From Druceiella hillmani (lineage: Eukaryota; Arthropoda; Insecta; Lepidoptera; Hepialidae): DNA of 64,000 nt. Shown piece after piece: positions 61,660 through 64,000 of the stretch (within the stretch, counting starts at the first letter, position 1; each line of letters begins with the position of its first letter). The translations under genes and the position numbers were made by a program. The stretch spans positions 52,039,501 through 52,103,500 of the forward strand of contig JAYKKI010000004.1 in assembly GCA_039881145.1 (NCBI GenBank), given 5' to 3'. The notes below the pieces were generated by a model, which was given only the letters and a program-made list of their open reading frames with translations, was not told where the DNA came from and did no database searches.

Positions 61660-62050
61660 ACGCTTTATATTGGCTTCACTTGTGTGTATGTAACGGAATA
61701 TTTTAATTATGTTTTCAGTCACTTCCAGGCGTCAGAATTATTTAAAATGTTGTACACTAATCAAGAACCGATGACAATACACTAATTAGAAAAAAAATAA
61801 AATTAAAAACTTTTTTTAGTTCTAAAACAAAAATTGTTTACGGTTTATAAAACTAAAACAAACAATTATCTTTGAATATAAATAATTTTGATCAAGAGCG
61901 AGAGGATGTCTCGCAGTTCGATATAAATCAATTTTTTGTATAGGCTTTAGATAAGAATAAAGAGATTGACAAACAAATTAACTTTACTGTAGAAAAGGCA
62001 CCCCATGCTTGATAGCAGTTGTGATATTTTTATCGCTAGCTATTTTTAAA
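61660..62050 (+). repeat. Lepidopteran-type retroposon, copy 2 of 2
   Basis: Parallels 39110-39470: ttggcttcacttgtgtgt, acttccaggcgtcagaatta, tttaaaatgttgtacac and aagaaccgatgacaatacac, followed by A-rich sequence. It matches a widespread lepidopteran repeat pattern better than copy 1 does. Confidence 0.65.
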
Positions 62051-62549
62051 GGTAGAGTCATTATGAAAATGTAAGTCTCAATCAGTTTATTCTTCTTTTA
62101 AGCTTATTCAAAATTATGTTATATCGAGTTATGAGACACTAAATATAAAGGTTTTGCTTAAGAGCGAAACTCTTGACCAAAACCTTTACATTTAAAGATT
62201 ATTTTTTATTTTTTAAATCATAAAATCCATTTTTCAGTCGTCAAATAAAACGGCTAATAATTATTCTGCAAATAAATTAACTGAGCTTTTTATCCCCCAA
62301 GTAAACGTTTTGCATTTTCCTATGGTACGTTTTTAAAGAATTGTTAAATGTGCTTTTAGTCCAACTAACTTCACACTAAATATGTGCAAGCGAGATGGGC
62401 ATATATGAATCTTAGCAGACAACGACAAGAACAGAGCGTTAGTTGACATTTGACGTTTAATGCAACACCCACAAAACTAACCTACGTATAATTTATTAAT
62501 TTGCTTCGTTCTTTTTGCTCGTGGCGTGTTGTTATTTACAACCTGTGTT
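62051..62549. other. Non-coding stretch, small stem
   Basis: aaaggttttg at about 62148 pairs with caaaaccttt at about 62178 around an inner aagag/ctctt. Nothing else was recognised. Confidence 0.35.
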
Positions 62550-62863
62550 ATGACAAATCCTAAAATGGAAGAAATGAAGAAATGCGAACGTTGGTCTAAT
62601 TTTGAAAAATCAGTTATCTTAGTATATTAGAAACCAATAAAACTGACGCAGTCTCAAACAGAGAAAAACATGCCGTTTAGATGTCCATCGCCACCAAGTT
62701 TAATGCCGCGATAAGTGGACATACCGCACGCACAGCAAAAACTTATTATGTGTCAAAAACTTCCATCATTAACCCAATCTTGACAAAATTTATACAAAAC
62801 AAAGTTTTCACAGAGAAACCGCCAGAGAAAATATGCTACGATGAGATGCCAGACATAACCTAA
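62550..62863 (+). pseudogene. Myb/SANT-like DNA-binding domain pseudogene
   Basis: From ATG 62550 the frame reads MTNPKMEEMKKCERWSNFEK then SVILVY and stops (TAG 62628). Shifting by one base continues LETNKTDAVSNREKHAV, then a TAG at 62678 where a Trp codon would fit, then MSIATKFNAAISGHTARTAK. The layout (basic-Trp-Phe start, 'T-DAV--REK--W--I---FNA-----R-AK') is that of Myb/SANT-like DNA-binding domains common in insect transposon-derived proteins, which bind DNA through a three-helix fold. The predicted length before the break is about one domain; the rest (to 62863) has no recognised part. One frameshift and one stop show it is not functional as it stands. Alternatively these are sequencing errors in a live small gene. 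Confidence 0.5.
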
Positions 62864-63109
62864 AATATCATTTTAACTGGCCAGTAAACACTTTTCCCAG
62901 ACCTCGAAGTAGCAGATAACTATTCCTCCGTAGCGGCTTTATTCAACAGTCTAATTTCTATCTGACCATTGAAAAATCTAAAATCAATCCGTCGAATAAG
63001 TGCTATATTGTGGTTTATCTTAGGATTGAAAAATAGGCCCTTAAACTATGAATTTTTTTTAACTCTCTTATCTCGTTTTTCTGCGCATCAATTGTGATCG
63101 CCGTGTAGC
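62864..63109. other. Non-coding stretch, no feature recognised
   Basis: Nothing identified. Confidence 0.3.
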
Positions 63110-63330
63110 GAGTTTGTCATTTTGTGTGGGCAGGCGGACGGATCTCGATATTTATATATATTAATATTTCGCAATCCGTGCATCGGTGTGACGGTTTTGT
63201 TGCGGCCGATGCGCTCAGCGGGGTACGTTGTGTGTCAGTGGCTCACGAGTTTTGCCAGCGGAATCGATCCGCTTGTAATGATTGGGTAACAGTCGTGAGA
63301 CGGCGGTGTTTCTCGTTATGATTGATGGTT
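63110..63330 (+). promoter_or_regulatory. GC-rich promoter-like patch
   Basis: tatttatatatatt (about 63148-63161) lies upstream of tgcggccgatgcgctcagcg (63200-63219) and gtgtcagtggctcacg (63231-63246), an arrangement that could be a TATA-like element followed by an initiator. The 65-codon frame is unrecognised. Confidence 0.25.
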
Positions 63331-64000
63331 TAATTAGGAGGCGGCCGAATAGGATTTTATAGTTTAACGAGTCTATTTGCAATTTAGAAATGGAAATTTT
63401 ATAATCGACACTTATTATGGACTTAATTTCATCTTATTTTTATTCTAGAAAGTAATTTGTTTTTTTTTGTGATTAACTGTCGTCAAATACGTACACACAA
63501 CTTGCACATACAAAATTCGTCTTAAATCTTTGTTGTTGACATTCGTTAAAATTTATGCGAAAATGTCATGAGTTACATTTGAGTATTATCTTTATTCTCC
63601 GTTTTAAACTCACAACAGTCGACTGCTGAATTTGAAAAGGTTCATTTTTCTAAACTACTTATTTAAAGTGACAAAATGTTATTGGAATTTCCTTTATGTC
63701 CACTGTGTGAGCGACTGAAACTAATAAAAATGATATATTATCTTGACACTGGTGCGATGGTTCTACATTTCATAACGATTCCAGTATTGTTCTTCAACGT
63801 CAGTCTGCGAATTTGCATGCTATAATTCATTTCAAAGATTAATGTCAAGTTCAAAGTCATCTTAGTATTTTAGCTCAGCATCTTATGCTTTGCGGTTTCT
63901 TATATTGATACTTGTTTTGACAATGACTTGAGTGACGTCCGAGACGTGGTGTCTTGTCAGCTTGGAGTGGTGCTAGTCACTCTAATTGCATGCGCAATGT
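63331..64000. other. Non-coding end of the window
   Basis: AT-rich sequence with no supported gene or repeat. Confidence 0.35.

Overview
The window looks like AT-rich nuclear DNA from an insect, most likely a moth or butterfly (Lepidoptera). There are no operons, ribosome binding sites or dense genes. It is instead a sparse, intron-like landscape of (TA)n and (GT)n microsatellites, foldback elements, small DNA transposons and decayed retroelements. Two repeat types point to Lepidoptera: retroposon tails ending in a 'tgcccgcggtttcgcccgcg'-like box (20217, 53050, and weaker copies at 56725 and 58523), and tails carrying the 'taaatgtgta(c/t)ggaaccct' type of end (around 11980, 29690 and 45820). 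The lineage call is an inference from remembered repeat families, not from a search.

Only one confident protein-coding segment is present. It is a GC-rich exon at 25943-26865 (+) encoding the first 308 residues of a protein I do not recognise. It ends in a clean GT splice donor (gac|gtgagt). Upstream, 24830-25916 is GC-rich and CpG-rich and probably holds the promoter and/or a 5' untranslated exon. I found no convincing downstream exon in the remaining 37 kb on the + strand. The rest of the window is therefore probably 5' flank (left 25 kb) and a very long first intron (right 37 kb), perhaps with alternative promoters in the CpG-rich patches at 36850-37330, 55730-56010 and 63110-63330.

Broken or doubtful coding relics: a Tc1-type transposase pseudogene at 35045-35943 (-); LINE reverse-transcriptase scraps at 48655-48862 (-) and 57132-57320 (+); a Myb/SANT-like DNA-binding-domain pseudogene at 62550-62863 (+); a 176-codon frame at 39718-40245 (+) broken by only three stops and resembling a decayed multi-pass membrane protein; and a 107-residue hydrophobic ORF at 47563-47886 (+).

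Repeats dominate. Left part (1-25 kb): a 582-bp pogo-like MITE sitting in the second copy of a tandem duplication, so the empty site survives next to the filled one (4709-5734); a foldback at 9532-9719; about 1 kb of 42-bp satellite at 10290-11305; and foldbacks at 12640-12936 and 18579-18838. Right part (27-64 kb): a perfect 41-bp-arm palindrome (31491-31581), a two-copy 350-bp family (31790, 43350), foldbacks at 33110, 38350, 41354 and 42021, a 152-bp minisatellite at 46300-47075, and duplicated RTE-like retroposons at 56725 and 58523. One sequence family, marked by 'cctaggtttcgttgtattac', recurs at six places, sometimes as a single arm and sometimes as a head-to-head hairpin dimer.
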